DNA of 64,000 nucleotides from Winogradskyella sp. UBA3174 (GCF_002364335.1 NZ_DEXW01000077.1:68237-132236), one strand, 5' to 3'; counted from the stretch's first letter, positions 51,356 to 61,189 are shown. Numbers and translations: made by a program. Notes: generated by a model not told the origin, from the sequence alone.

Positions 51356-51991
51356 ATGTCAGGAATTTTAGATTTATTAAACAGTGATTTAGGAAAAACC
51401 ATTATTAGTGGTGTTTCTGATTCTACAGGAACAGATCAAAACAAAACAAGTAGTGTTTTAACTATGGCTTTACCAGTACTTATGAAAGCTATGGAACGTA
51501 ACGCTTCTTCACCAGAAGGTGCTCAAGGCTTAATGGGAGCATTAAGTAGTAAGCATGATGGTAGCATATTAGATAACCTTAGTGGTTTATTTAGTGGTGG
51601 AGTTGATGATAATGTAAAAGCTGATGGTTCTAAAATTTTAGGTCATATATTAGGTGTAAAACAACAAGGTGTAGAACAATTTATTGGACAAAAATCTGGT
51701 TTAGATACTAGTTCAGTTGCAAATATTCTTAAAGTAGCTGCACCTTTATTAATGGGTGTTTTAGGTAAACAAGCTAACCAAAACAACGTGAGTTCTCAAC
51801 GTGATATTAGCGGACTTTTAGGTGGTTCACTTGGAGGTAGTGAAACCAAAAACGAGCAAAGCTTTTTAGAAAAAATATTAGATGCAGATGGTGACGGAAG
51901 CGTTATCGACGATGTTGCAGGTATGGTATTAGGCGAAAGCAACAAAAAAGACGCTTTAGGCGGTCTTCTTGGTGGCTTATTCGGTAAATAA
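51356..51991 (+). CDS. DUF937 domain protein
   Basis: 211 residues, Gly- and Ser-rich, with the DUF937 pattern: ILDLLNSDLGKTIISGVSDSTG, SVLTMALPVLMKAMERN, KILGHILGVKQQGVEQFIGQKSGLD and VANILKVAAPLLMGVLGKQ. The C-terminus contains a DADGDGSVIDDV loop, like a calcium-binding or dockerin-type segment, then GGLLGGLFGK. No signal peptide. The function of the family is unknown. Terminators lie on both sides, so the gene is monocistronic. Confidence 0.85.
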   Translation: MSGILDLLNSDLGKTIISGVSDSTGTDQNKTSSVLTMALPVLMKAMERNASSPEGAQGLMGALSSKHDGSILDNLSGLFSGGVDDNVKADGSKILGHILGVKQQGVEQFIGQKSGLDTSSVANILKVAAPLLMGVLGKQANQNNVSSQRDISGLLGGSLGGSETKNEQSFLEKILDADGDGSVIDDVAGMVLGESNKKDALGGLLGGLFGK

Positions 51992-52010
51992 AATATATAT
52001 TAAGTATATA

Positions 52011-52048
52011 AATAGAAAAAGCAGCTCAACCGAGCTACTTTTTCTATT
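52011..52048. terminator. Bidirectional rho-independent terminator
   Basis: A 17-bp stem with one mismatch (52011-52027 with 52032-52048) has a 4-nt AACC loop and A/T-rich flanks. It lies between the convergent DUF937 and YheT-like genes. Confidence 0.85.
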
Positions 52049-53007
52049 TATTGATTATTTGCAAACTCCAAAGCACGTTGTTCATTATAGTAAATATTCC
52101 CTTTAGTAATAAACCCTACATGTCCACCATATTCTGGTATTTCTAAAAACAAATTCGAATTTTGCTTTGCTTCTTTAACAGGATAACATTCTGCTGATAA
52201 AAAAGAGTCATTAAGCGCATTAATAACTAAAGAGGGTACTTTAATATTTGGTAGAAATTGTAAACAACTTGCTTTTTCGTAATAATCGAAAGCATCTTTA
52301 AAACCATGAGCTTTGGATGTATAAACATGATCAAAGTCTATTAAAGTTTTAATTGAGTTATAATCTGTAAGGTCAATTTTATTAGGGAATTGAATCAATT
52401 TAGGTTTTAGTTTTTGTTTTAAATGGTCTAAAAATCGAATTGAATAATGTCTGTTTTTAAAACTTAATAATTCATCACAAGAACCTCTTAAATCGCATGG
52501 TGTTGAAACAGCAATAACCGCTTTTACTTCTTGTGGTAAATTTCGTTCCTCACCAACATACTTTAGAGCCATATTAGCACCTAAACTTATGCCTTTTATA
52601 TAAATAGCGTCGTATTGGTTTTTAGTCAACACATGCTTTACAACTGCATCTAAATCTTCCGTTGCACCAGAATGGTAACTACGATACAGCAAATTAGGTT
52701 CGCCACTGCAGCCTCTAAAATTGACTCCAATAGCATCTATACCATTATCATTAAAGTGTTTTGCAGTACCGGTTAAGTAAGGTCGCTGTGCATGTCCTTC
52801 TAAACCATGAAGCAAAATAATAACCTTATTACTTTTTTTTGATGCATAACTCCAGTCTAAATCGATAAAGTCAGAATCTGGTAATGCTATGCGTTCTCTA
52901 GTTTGCACTACTCCATTAACCTTTCTGGCCATACCAGAAAAGACTGTAGACACAAAACTTGTTTTTGCCCAAAATGGTGGATTGTAGGTAGATTGTAGTA
53001 TTGGCAT
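52048..53007 (-). CDS. Alpha/beta hydrolase of the YheT/EMB8 family
   Basis: 319 residues. The family opening (TYNPPFWAKTSFVSTVFSG) precedes the oxyanion motif ILLHGLEGHAQ (about 80-90), the nucleophile elbow KGISLGAN with Ser141, and a catalytic Asp and His in INALNDSFL and EYGGHVGF. Such enzymes are broad carboxylesterases; the natural substrate is unknown. A flavobacterial palindromic repeat lies just upstream (53041-53160), between this gene and the next on the same strand. Confidence 0.88.
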   Translation of the reverse strand: MPILQSTYNPPFWAKTSFVSTVFSGMARKVNGVVQTRERIALPDSDFIDLDWSYASKKSNKVIILLHGLEGHAQRPYLTGTAKHFNDNGIDAIGVNFRGCSGEPNLLYRSYHSGATEDLDAVVKHVLTKNQYDAIYIKGISLGANMALKYVGEERNLPQEVKAVIAVSTPCDLRGSCDELLSFKNRHYSIRFLDHLKQKLKPKLIQFPNKIDLTDYNSIKTLIDFDHVYTSKAHGFKDAFDYYEKASCLQFLPNIKVPSLVINALNDSFLSAECYPVKEAKQNSNLFLEIPEYGGHVGFITKGNIYYNEQRALEFANNQ

Positions 53008-53040
53008 TATTAAAAATTCAAATCAAAATATAAAGTTCAA

Positions 53041-53160
53041 CGTCAGTTCGAGTGAAATTGCTTTTTTGCAATTTTGTATCGAGAACTTTCTAATTTGATT
53101 ATTAAAAATAAAAAGCTTCTCGATACAATTTCTCATACTTCAAAGTCACTCGAAGTGACA
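53041..53160. repeat. Dispersed imperfect palindrome (second copy of the family)
   Basis: The left arm starts CGTCAGTTCGAGTGA and continues to GTATCGAGAAC; the right arm runs CTTCTCGATAC to TCACTCGAAGTGACA. Arms are about 50 nt each with a short AT-rich centre. It shares the opening and the TATCGAGAA module with the inner part of 42664-42848, but lacks the TAACCCGTTGTGC ends. Placed in the gap between two minus-strand genes, it may also act as a terminator or mRNA stabiliser. Confidence 0.8.
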
Positions 53161-53163
53161 AAA

Positions 53164-55056
53164 TTATTTAAGTACATTAAACTCAATAGAAGAATCATTA
53201 AAGACCTTATGTGTCTGAGCCTTAAAATCTTCTTCTTTAGCTTTAAAAATATTATCTACATACGTTTGTGGATTCGCATCTATATAAGGAAAAAATGTGC
53301 TCTGTATTTGTACCTGAATTTTATGTCCTTTCTTAAACGTATGGAATACATCTTGCAACTTTAAGTTAACAGCTGTTTTCTGGTTTGGAACAAATGGTTC
53401 AGGCTTACTCATACTATTTCTAAAGCGCCCTCTTAATACTTCGCTTCGCACCATCATATGATAATTACTTAATTTTAAATGATCTTGAACATCATCTGTA
53501 TTTTTAGTATCCGCAGGATAAACATCAATCACTTTTACAATCCAATCAGCTGCAGTACCTGTGGTAGAAACATTTAGTTTTGCCAAAATATCTCCAGCAA
53601 GCGTTACATCACCATCTAAAACTTCGGTTTCAAAGGTTAACACATCTGGTCGTCTAGATGCAAAACGCTGATCGTCTGTCATAAATTTTCGTGGTGTAAA
53701 CCCCACTTTAATATCTTCTGTGTATGGCACTGGTTTTTTAGGATCACTTACAAAATCTGAAGTCGCGTACATTTTATTTGGCAACGTCGTTAGACTTTGA
53801 TAAGGTTGCATAAAATAGCTTTCTTTAGTTGTGTTTTTTGGTGGCCAAGTTTCAAACGATTCCCATGCTTTAGTACCAGTATTAAACATCTGTGCTTCGG
53901 CTAAACCAGTTTCTCCGTTAGCTTCACCTTTTAAGAAATGATTAAAGAATTTAGTTTCAATATTTTTCTGAAAATTATCAGACATATCATCTCCAAAGTG
54001 AATGTTACCTACAACTTGTCGGTCACTAGATCTTGCCCAATCACCATGACTCCAAGGTCCGAAAACCACAGTATTATAATTATCGCTATTTGCTTCAATA
54101 CTCTTGTACGTATTAAAAGGGCCATATAAATCTTCGGCATCAAAAAAGCCACCAACAACCATCGTTGCTGGTTTAATATCTTTTAAATGTTGAATAATAC
54201 CTCTACTCTGCCAAAACTCATCATAATTAACATGTGTTTTTATTTGCTCCATAAACACATTGTCTTCACCAAAAAAACGATTTAGTTTACTTAATGGCAT
54301 ATTATCTAAGAAAAACTGATGTTGATCTTCTGTACCAATATCTGGAAACGTATACCAAGCTTGTTTTGTTGGTTTATCTTTCATATAACCAAAAACAGAA
54401 GTTGCTCTCCAGTAACTTAATAAAAAAGCACCATTATGAATAAAATCATCAAAAAAGAAATCACCAATACAAGCTTGTGGTGATACTGCTTTTAATGCAG
54501 GGTGTGAATCTAATAACGAATAGGTAGCATAAAATCCTGGATATGAAATTCCGTATGTACCAACATTTCCGTTATTATACTCTACATTATTAACTAACCA
54601 TTCAATAGTGTCATAAGTATCGCTTGCTTCGTCAAATTGTGTTCCTGTTTTATTAGGAATATAAGCACGCATATTATCGTAAACTCCTTCACTATTCCAG
54701 CGTCCTCTAACATCTTGGTATACCATAATATTACCTTCTTGCATGAGGTATTTATTTGGTCCTATTTTAGTTTTAAATTGATTTTCCCCATAGGGTTTAC
54801 AACTATAAGGTGTTCGCATCATTAGCATTGGGTAGGTCTTAGATGTGTCTTTGGGCGTATAAATGGTAGTATGTAATTTAATACCATCACGCATTTCTAT
54901 CATCACCTCTTTTTTGGTGTAATTATCTTTTGAATTGTAAACCACTTCAACTTGTTCCATTGTTGTGGCTTTTGCAAGTAGTTCATCTGATGGTTTACAG
55001 CCTAAAAATGTTAAGAACGCAATTAGAATAAGTGAAATACGTTGAAATACTATCAT
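53164..55056 (-). CDS. CocE/NonD-family hydrolase lipoprotein (X-Pro dipeptidyl-peptidase-like)
   Basis: 630 residues with a lipoprotein signal ending FLTFLGC (Cys20). The alpha/beta hydrolase domain has IEMRDGIKLHTTIYTP, the nucleophile Ser171 in GTYGISYPG, an Asp in GGFFDAEDLYG and a His in GPWSHGDWARS. The C-terminal jelly roll (about 470-625) is the X-Pro dipeptidyl-peptidase C-terminal domain. Family members hydrolyse esters, acyl-amides or peptides ending in proline. Likely periplasmic or surface bound. A palindromic repeat sits directly after its stop codon. Confidence 0.9.
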   Translation of the reverse strand: MIVFQRISLILIAFLTFLGCKPSDELLAKATTMEQVEVVYNSKDNYTKKEVMIEMRDGIKLHTTIYTPKDTSKTYPMLMMRTPYSCKPYGENQFKTKIGPNKYLMQEGNIMVYQDVRGRWNSEGVYDNMRAYIPNKTGTQFDEASDTYDTIEWLVNNVEYNNGNVGTYGISYPGFYATYSLLDSHPALKAVSPQACIGDFFFDDFIHNGAFLLSYWRATSVFGYMKDKPTKQAWYTFPDIGTEDQHQFFLDNMPLSKLNRFFGEDNVFMEQIKTHVNYDEFWQSRGIIQHLKDIKPATMVVGGFFDAEDLYGPFNTYKSIEANSDNYNTVVFGPWSHGDWARSSDRQVVGNIHFGDDMSDNFQKNIETKFFNHFLKGEANGETGLAEAQMFNTGTKAWESFETWPPKNTTKESYFMQPYQSLTTLPNKMYATSDFVSDPKKPVPYTEDIKVGFTPRKFMTDDQRFASRRPDVLTFETEVLDGDVTLAGDILAKLNVSTTGTAADWIVKVIDVYPADTKNTDDVQDHLKLSNYHMMVRSEVLRGRFRNSMSKPEPFVPNQKTAVNLKLQDVFHTFKKGHKIQVQIQSTFFPYIDANPQTYVDNIFKAKEEDFKAQTHKVFNDSSIEFNVLK

Positions 55057-55176
55057 ATAAATTTAATTTTTAAAGGCTTAAAGGTAGTACATTTGAATAT
55101 TATAATTACAAGCTTTTAGTAACCTTATCTAGAGATGAAATAACCATAAAAAATGGCTCTGTTTAATGGTATGAGT

Positions 55177-56799
55177 TTAAGATACTTCTAATGGTGTAAA
55201 TTCAAATGTACTTCCATTAAACAAGCCTTTATCACTCAGTTTTAAAGCCGGAATTACCAATAATGCCATAAACGATAAACTCATATATGGTGCATGAAGC
55301 TTACTTCCTAATTGTTTTGCCATGCTATCTAATTCTGAATACTGTTTACCAATAGTTTCAGCATTTTGATCACTCATAATTCCTGCCACAGGAAGTGCAA
55401 CTACTTTTTCTTCAGAATTAGACACTGCGCAAATACCACCTTCATTAGCTATTAGAAGATTAACTGCTTTACAAATGGCTTCATCAGAAACACCAATAGC
55501 AATAATATTATGCGAATCGTGGCCAACTGAACTTGCAATTGCACCTTCTTTAAGTCCGAAGTTTTTGATAAATGCAATGGCTGGTTTATCATTCTGATAT
55601 CGATTAACTACTACTATTTTTAGAACATCAGTTTCTGTATTTGAAACTAAATTACCATTATTAATCGTAGCGTTTACAATAATTTCTTTAGTTACTAATT
55701 CACCGTCTAAGCATTCAATTACTCTAATTTGTTTTGCATTAGATTCTAACCCAAAATCAGAAACTTTTTTCTTATCTGTATTGAAGTTGTTTAGATTTTT
55801 AAATTCGATATGTGCAATTTTTGAAATACCTTTATCATAAACTAGCACACCATTTATAATAGTTTGAAGCGTTTTAAAATCTTTTAAATCTTCAACTATA
55901 ATGCAATCAGCAGCATCACCAACGTTTAATAAGCCAACATCTAAATTATAATGGCTCACTGGGTTTACACACGCTGTTTGAAGGACTTTAAATACATCAT
56001 TATCTTTTGCCACAGCTCTTGCACATAATTGATTAATGTGACCAAGCAATAAATCATCAGGATGTTTATCGTCGCTACAAAACATCATATTATCATAATG
56101 CTCATCTAATAAATCAATTAAAGCTTCAAAATTTTTAGCGGCACTACCCTCTCTTATAATAACTTTCATGCCTTTTTGAAGCTTTTCTAAAGCTTCATCA
56201 TAAGTAAAACATTCGTGGTCTGTCGAGATTCCGGCTGAGATATATTTAGTTAAATCGTCTCCTCGTAATCCTGGTGCATGTCCATCGATAGGCTTTTTAT
56301 ACTGTTTTGCCCAGTATAGCTTTTTAAGAACTTCATCATCATCGTAAATAACTCCAGGATAATTCATCATTTCGGCTAAATACTTAATATCAGGATTTGC
56401 CATTAAATCTTTAATAGCATCTGAATCTATGACTGAACCAGCAGATTCGAAACTTGTGGCTGGCACACAAGATGGTGCACCAAAATTAAATTTAAAAGGT
56501 GTTTGTTTTCCGTTTTTAATCATAAACTCTACACCTGCTACTCCGAGAACGTTAGCGATTTCGTGAGGATCAGATACTGTTGAAACAGTTCCATGTTTTA
56601 CAGCAATTTTAGCAAACTCAGAAGGCACCAACATTGAACTTTCAATATGAATATGTGCATCTACAAAACCAGGCAAGATGTAATAGTTTTCTTCGCAATG
56701 TTTCTCTTCAATAGTTTTAATTTTACCGTTTTCAATGGTAACTTTACCTTTGAAGATTCTTCTATTTGAGATATCTACTATGTTTCCTTTTAAAATCAA
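55177..56799 (-). CDS. ade: Adenine deaminase
   Basis: 540 residues of the amidohydrolase-type adenine deaminase (Ade), which converts adenine to hypoxanthine and ammonia. Metal ligands include the HxH at His49 and His51 in VDAHIHIESS, followed by STVSDPHEIANVLG, DGHAPGL, the GISTDHECF stretch and MFCSDDKHPDD. The C-terminal adenine deaminase domain carries GHDSHNIIAIG. Length fits the family. It overlaps tilS by 4 nt, so the two are translationally coupled although unrelated in function. Confidence 0.93.
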   Translation of the reverse strand: MILKGNIVDISNRRIFKGKVTIENGKIKTIEEKHCEENYYILPGFVDAHIHIESSMLVPSEFAKIAVKHGTVSTVSDPHEIANVLGVAGVEFMIKNGKQTPFKFNFGAPSCVPATSFESAGSVIDSDAIKDLMANPDIKYLAEMMNYPGVIYDDDEVLKKLYWAKQYKKPIDGHAPGLRGDDLTKYISAGISTDHECFTYDEALEKLQKGMKVIIREGSAAKNFEALIDLLDEHYDNMMFCSDDKHPDDLLLGHINQLCARAVAKDNDVFKVLQTACVNPVSHYNLDVGLLNVGDAADCIIVEDLKDFKTLQTIINGVLVYDKGISKIAHIEFKNLNNFNTDKKKVSDFGLESNAKQIRVIECLDGELVTKEIIVNATINNGNLVSNTETDVLKIVVVNRYQNDKPAIAFIKNFGLKEGAIASSVGHDSHNIIAIGVSDEAICKAVNLLIANEGGICAVSNSEEKVVALPVAGIMSDQNAETIGKQYSELDSMAKQLGSKLHAPYMSLSFMALLVIPALKLSDKGLFNGSTFEFTPLEVS

Positions 56800-58115
56800 T
56801 TCAATTCTATTTTTAAAATACTTTTAGTTGTTTCTGTTACTCTAAAACGGTTGTCTGCACGTTTTCCAACTACCCAAACTACTTTATCGTTTGAGATCAG
56901 CAGCCACGTTTTCTCCTTTTCTATTAAAGACAGCTTTTCATCTTTAAGATATTTACTGATTTTCTTTTTCCCTTTCATTCCAATTGGATGAAAGTAATCT
57001 CCTTCTTTCCAAAGTCTTAATTCTAGTGGAAAAGTGAGTTTGTTTTTATCAATATAAATTTTATTTTTTGATCCACTATCAATTAAAATAACATCTTCAA
57101 AGGAAAACTCACCTAAATCAGTGTCTTTTGCACCACTTTGTACTTCGACGTCACTCAGTGTAATAGCATCTTGAATTCCTTCTTTAATTTCAGTCAATAT
57201 TAAATGCTCGCGATGTTTTATTAGACGATGAGAATTTGATAACACTTGCTTACCAGACTGCGCATCAAGTAAGTTCACAATATCATTCCACTGTGTGAAG
57301 CCATAAGTCTTAAACATTTCAAATAAATAAGCTTTTGGATTATTCAACTTGCTAAAATCTGAAATTTTAAAAGTGATTCCGTTTTCATCAATATTTGTAA
57401 TTGCGCGTTTTAAAACGGCGTCAAGGCTTTCTTCTACAATATCTGCTGTATCATTTAGGTTTTCTAATGTATTCTGTAAACTATCTAATAGTTGAGGATT
57501 AATTTCTTTAAGAATTGGAACTACCTCATGACGCAATTTATTTCTTAAATACTTTCGTGAGGAATTACTACTATCCTCTCTCCAATTTATAGCATGCGCT
57601 CTTGCGTAAGCTTCAATAGTCTCTCTAGAGAAAGGTAACATCGGTCTCACAATATTATCATTCACTACAGGAATTCCTGTTAAACCATTTAAACCTGTAC
57701 CTCTTGTAAAATTAATTAAAAAGGTTTCGAGATTATCATCTGCGTGATGTGCTGTGAGGATATAATCGAATTGTAATTGTGTTGCTAATTCATTGAACCA
57801 ATCGTAACGCAATTCTCGTGCAGCCATTTGTATAGAGCGTTTGTTTTGGTCTGCGTAAGCTTGTGTGTCAAAATTTTGGATAAACACTTCAACCTCTAAT
57901 TGATCAGCCAATTCTAAAACAAAATCTTCGTCTGTATTACTTTCTTCAGCTCTTAGGTTAAAGTTACAATGGGCCAAAGCAAAATTTAAGCTTAAACTCT
58001 TACATAAATGAGCCAAAACAACACTATCTAATCCACCAGAAATAGCGATTATTAGCCGTTTTTTTAATAAGAACTCTAAGGTAGTATCAATATGTTTTTT
58101 AAAGGCTTTAAGCAT
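56796..58115 (-). CDS. tilS: tRNA(Ile)-lysidine synthase
   Basis: 439 residues from the ATG at 58115; a TTG at 58133 is rejected. The PP-loop is SGGLDS at 26-31, with AHCNFNLRAEES, TAHHADDNLETFLINFTRGTGLNGLTG and the RPML signature of the N-type domain. The C-terminal TilS domain ends with LRLWKEGDYFHPIGMKGKKKISKYLKD. TilS modifies the wobble cytidine of tRNA-Ile(CAU) to lysidine, an essential step. It overlaps ade by 4 nt. The usual neighbours (hpt, ftsH) are absent. Confidence 0.94.
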   Translation of the reverse strand: MLKAFKKHIDTTLEFLLKKRLIIAISGGLDSVVLAHLCKSLSLNFALAHCNFNLRAEESNTDEDFVLELADQLEVEVFIQNFDTQAYADQNKRSIQMAARELRYDWFNELATQLQFDYILTAHHADDNLETFLINFTRGTGLNGLTGIPVVNDNIVRPMLPFSRETIEAYARAHAINWREDSSNSSRKYLRNKLRHEVVPILKEINPQLLDSLQNTLENLNDTADIVEESLDAVLKRAITNIDENGITFKISDFSKLNNPKAYLFEMFKTYGFTQWNDIVNLLDAQSGKQVLSNSHRLIKHREHLILTEIKEGIQDAITLSDVEVQSGAKDTDLGEFSFEDVILIDSGSKNKIYIDKNKLTFPLELRLWKEGDYFHPIGMKGKKKISKYLKDEKLSLIEKEKTWLLISNDKVVWVVGKRADNRFRVTETTKSILKIELN

Positions 58116-58234
58116 TAGGTAAAGATACAACAATGACGAAAGCTCACAATTTTGATCCTAACAAAATGATAATAGTCATAAAAAATCATTATATTAATAA
58201 ATAGCTTTAAACGAATATTTTAAAACATAGTTTT

Positions 58235-58924
58235 ATGAGCACTTTTAAAGAATTATCGTCAAAATCTGCACAAACTGCTTTCGATAAAAAGGTACTTACT
58301 GTAGTACAACATTTATATCCTTATGTAAAACATAGAATATATATTGCTGAGTCCACAGGTATTTTACCTAAAAACATGTACTCTTCTACTGGCATGATTG
58401 ATGAAAGTATTATCGAATTATATAGTCATGGTTTTAATATTGAAGCTGAAATAATAGCTGTTAAATTAGAACTTTTTAAAATCGTGGATAATTATATGAA
58501 CGCGCTCTTTAAAAAAGAAGCTTACCATAAAAAGACAATTAGTACGGATACAATTTTAAAGGACGAACTTTCAAAGTTAAGTGAAGATTACACCATTGAT
58601 GCCGACTTAGATTTAATATTAAATACAGAGTTAAGTGATATTTCATACAAGCAAGATCATAATACCCATTTATATTTATATGCCGACAAAGAAACCTCTA
58701 TTTTAAAAGCTTTTGAATTGGAAGACTTATCTGTAACGCAGTCACCAAAAGTGTTTGGTCGTTTTTACAATTGGCTACCGATTAATGTTTCAAACATTGT
58801 AGATTTATACATTTTTGGAAATCTAAATTTTGAAGATATTTCTAAAATAAAAAATATTGAAACCAAACGTGTTCAACTCATTTTTGACAAAGTAAAGAAG
58901 AGTTTTAGACGAAATCTAGAATAG
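58235..58924 (+). CDS. Sigma-70-like protein of unknown role
   Basis: 229 residues. The C-terminus (about 180-228: VSNIVDLYIFGNLNFEDISKIKNIETKRVQLIFDKVKKSFRRN) has the shape of a sigma region 4 HTH. The N-terminal helix VVQHLYPYVKHRIYIAESTGILP resembles region 2 only loosely. A middle acidic segment (about 100-150) has no counterpart in typical ECF factors. Very similar proteins seem widespread in Flavobacteriaceae. Whether it binds RNA polymerase is unproven. Divergent from tilS and convergent with pabB, stops touching. Confidence 0.7.
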   Translation: MSTFKELSSKSAQTAFDKKVLTVVQHLYPYVKHRIYIAESTGILPKNMYSSTGMIDESIIELYSHGFNIEAEIIAVKLELFKIVDNYMNALFKKEAYHKKTISTDTILKDELSKLSEDYTIDADLDLILNTELSDISYKQDHNTHLYLYADKETSILKAFELEDLSVTQSPKVFGRFYNWLPINVSNIVDLYIFGNLNFEDISKIKNIETKRVQLIFDKVKKSFRRNLE

Positions 58925-60220
58925 TTAATTTTCTAAAACCTCGCGCATAGCTTTGGCTTTTATAAGGCATTCTTCATATTCTTTTTTTGGATCACTTTTT
59001 GAAGTAATTGCACTACCAACAGAATACGAAATATATTGCTTGGTTTCGTTATAGAGAATACTCCTTATAATAACGTTAAAATCAAAGTCTCCATTAGGTT
59101 TAAAGTAACCTACTGAACCAGAATATAAGCCACGTTTGGTTTCTTCTAAATCTTCAATAATTTTCATGGCTGATATTTTTGGTGCTCCAGTCATGCTTCC
59201 CATAGGGAACGTTGTTTTTAAAATATCAACTGGGTTTGTATCTGCATTTACTTTGGATGTAATTGTAGAGATCATCTGATGCACCTGTAAAAATGAATAG
59301 ACTTTACACAGCTCCTCTACTTTTACGCTACCCTTTTCTGCTGTGTGAGATAAATCATTTCGCACTAAATCGACTATCATTATGTTTTCACTCCGCTCCT
59401 TTTCGTCTTTAAATAAATTTTCTACAAGTTTTAAATCCTCAATTTTATCAATAGAACGTTTAGCTGTTCCTTTTATAGGCTGTGAAATTATGGCATTACC
59501 TTCTTTTTTTATGTAGCGCTCTGGAGTTGCAGACAGTAAGTATTTGTCTTCAACTTTCATAAAAGTTGCAAAAGGTGGTTTAGAAATTACATTCAGTCTT
59601 TTAAAAGTTTCTAAAGGATTAATCGTGCTATTTTCTGCATAAAATTCCTGACAAAAATTAGCTTCATAAATATCACCTCTTTGGATATGCGCTAACATAG
59701 TATTCGCTTTATTAAAATACTCGTCTTTATGAATTCGGAGTTTTATTTTAATTGGGTTCTGAGTCTTCTCAATTTGGAAAGACGTATTGGTCGATTCTAT
59801 GTTTTTTAAATCAATTTCAATCTCGTCATCTACCATTTTTAAATATTGAATTTCAACTTGATTACCTTTAAATAAAAAGAGCTTTTTTGGTTGAAAAAAA
59901 TATAAATCAGGAAAATCTAAACCATCAAAATTCTCAGATTTCAAGCTTTCGGTGGTGTTTTTTAAATCGTAAGTAAGATAACCAAAAATCCAATCGTTTA
60001 TTGATGATTGATATTCTTGTAAGCGTTCAAAAGCATCAAAATAAGTTGTTTTAATTACAGTGAATGCATCTACTGCTAACACGGCATCATAGTTACTATA
60101 CTTATCATTATGTTGGTTTGAATCTAACCAAACGACATCATCAAATTGTTGACTCCAAAGCAGCAACTGTTCTTTAAAATTATCTGAATTTTTAGGAAAA
60201 TGAATTTTGGTAGTTCTCAA
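58925..60220 (-). CDS. pabB: Chorismate-binding aminodeoxychorismate synthase component I
   Basis: 431 residues. The C-terminal chorismate-binding domain (about 165-430) carries RGDIYEANFCQEF, LLSATPERYIKK, QPIKGTAKRS, IMIVDLVRNDLS, TTFPMGSMTGAPK and YSGSVGYFKPNGDFDFNVIIRS. Together these give the anthranilate synthase I family fold; the PIKGT motif, rather than PIAGT, favours aminodeoxychorismate synthase (folate) over anthranilate synthase. No pabA/trpG or pabC partner is adjacent. Gene symbol is therefore likely but not certain. Confidence 0.87.
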   Translation of the reverse strand: MRTTKIHFPKNSDNFKEQLLLWSQQFDDVVWLDSNQHNDKYSNYDAVLAVDAFTVIKTTYFDAFERLQEYQSSINDWIFGYLTYDLKNTTESLKSENFDGLDFPDLYFFQPKKLFLFKGNQVEIQYLKMVDDEIEIDLKNIESTNTSFQIEKTQNPIKIKLRIHKDEYFNKANTMLAHIQRGDIYEANFCQEFYAENSTINPLETFKRLNVISKPPFATFMKVEDKYLLSATPERYIKKEGNAIISQPIKGTAKRSIDKIEDLKLVENLFKDEKERSENIMIVDLVRNDLSHTAEKGSVKVEELCKVYSFLQVHQMISTITSKVNADTNPVDILKTTFPMGSMTGAPKISAMKIIEDLEETKRGLYSGSVGYFKPNGDFDFNVIIRSILYNETKQYISYSVGSAITSKSDPKKEYEECLIKAKAMREVLEN

Positions 60221-60269
60221 TAGAAAAATGAATATGTGTAAAAATAATGAGAATACTTTTTAATAACAT

Positions 60270-60277
60270 CAAATTTG
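60270..60277 (+). promoter_or_regulatory. -7-like box CAAATTTG of the 60299 gene
   Basis: Seven of eight bases fit TAnnTTTG, 22 nt before the ATG at 60299. It overlaps an in-frame TTG at 60275, an argument against that codon as the start. Confidence 0.4.
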
Positions 60278-60298
60278 TATATTTCTGAAAACAAAATA

Positions 60299-61189
60299 AT
60301 GTACGTTTTACAAAACGATTTACTTCAAGTTAAAATAAAATCAATAGGAGCAGAACTTTCATCAGTAACCTCTAAAAAAAACACTATTGAGTTTATGTGG
60401 CAAGCAGATTCTAATATTTGGGGAAGCCATGCTCCTAACCTTTTTCCTATTATAGGGTCTCTAAAAGACGATTCTTATATTTATAACAATAATACGTACC
60501 CAATGACTAAACACGGGTTTGTTAGAAAAAATGAAGACTTTATTGTTAAAAATTCATGTGAAACAAATATTACGTTTCAATTAAATTCTAATGATGTGTT
60601 GTATAAAATGTATCCCTTTTTATTTGAATTTGAAATCTCTTACACATTAATAAATAATACTTTAACTATAAATCATAAGGTTAAAAATACAGATACAAAA
60701 ACGTTGTATTTTTCAGTTGGTGGACATCCCGCCTTTAATTGTCCTTTATATAAAGATGAGAAATACACAGATTATAGCCTAGAGTTTGAAAATTCTGAAA
60801 CTAGCGAATCTTATTTATTGAATATGGAAACTGGTCTAGTATCAAATAAAACTAAGACTGTGTTTATTAATGAGAACGAGATAAAACTTCATGGAGATTT
60901 ATTTAATGAAGATGCACTTATTTTTAAGGATTTAAAATCACGTAAAGTCATTTTAAAACATAAAAGTAAAGGTCCTATTATATCTGTGAATTTTAAGGAC
61001 TTTCCTTTTTTAGGAATTTGGGCAAAACAAAACGCTCCTTATATTTGTATTGAGCCTTGGTTAGGTATTGCCGATTCAGAAACCACAGATAAAAAAATCG
61101 AAAACAAAGAAGGTATTGTAGCACTTAATGTTAACGAAATTTTTAATGCTAGTTATAGCATAGAAATAGACAAAAGGCATTTAGTGTAA
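60299..61189 (+). CDS. Aldose 1-epimerase family protein (YeaD/LacX type)
   Basis: 296 residues from the ATG at 60299. The galactose mutarotase fold is shown by GAELSSVTSKKNTIEFMWQ, FPIIGSLKDDSY, TKHGFVRKNEDF (with the catalytic-type His), SVGGHPAFNCP (second His) and CIEPWLGIADSE (the general-base Glu). It would interconvert anomers of a hexose or hexose phosphate. LacX-like members are not always linked to sugar operons; here no sugar gene adjoins it. It precedes a DEAD-box helicase by 40 nt, with a -7 box between them. Confidence 0.88.
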   Translation: MYVLQNDLLQVKIKSIGAELSSVTSKKNTIEFMWQADSNIWGSHAPNLFPIIGSLKDDSYIYNNNTYPMTKHGFVRKNEDFIVKNSCETNITFQLNSNDVLYKMYPFLFEFEISYTLINNTLTINHKVKNTDTKTLYFSVGGHPAFNCPLYKDEKYTDYSLEFENSETSESYLLNMETGLVSNKTKTVFINENEIKLHGDLFNEDALIFKDLKSRKVILKHKSKGPIISVNFKDFPFLGIWAKQNAPYICIEPWLGIADSETTDKKIENKEGIVALNVNEIFNASYSIEIDKRHLV

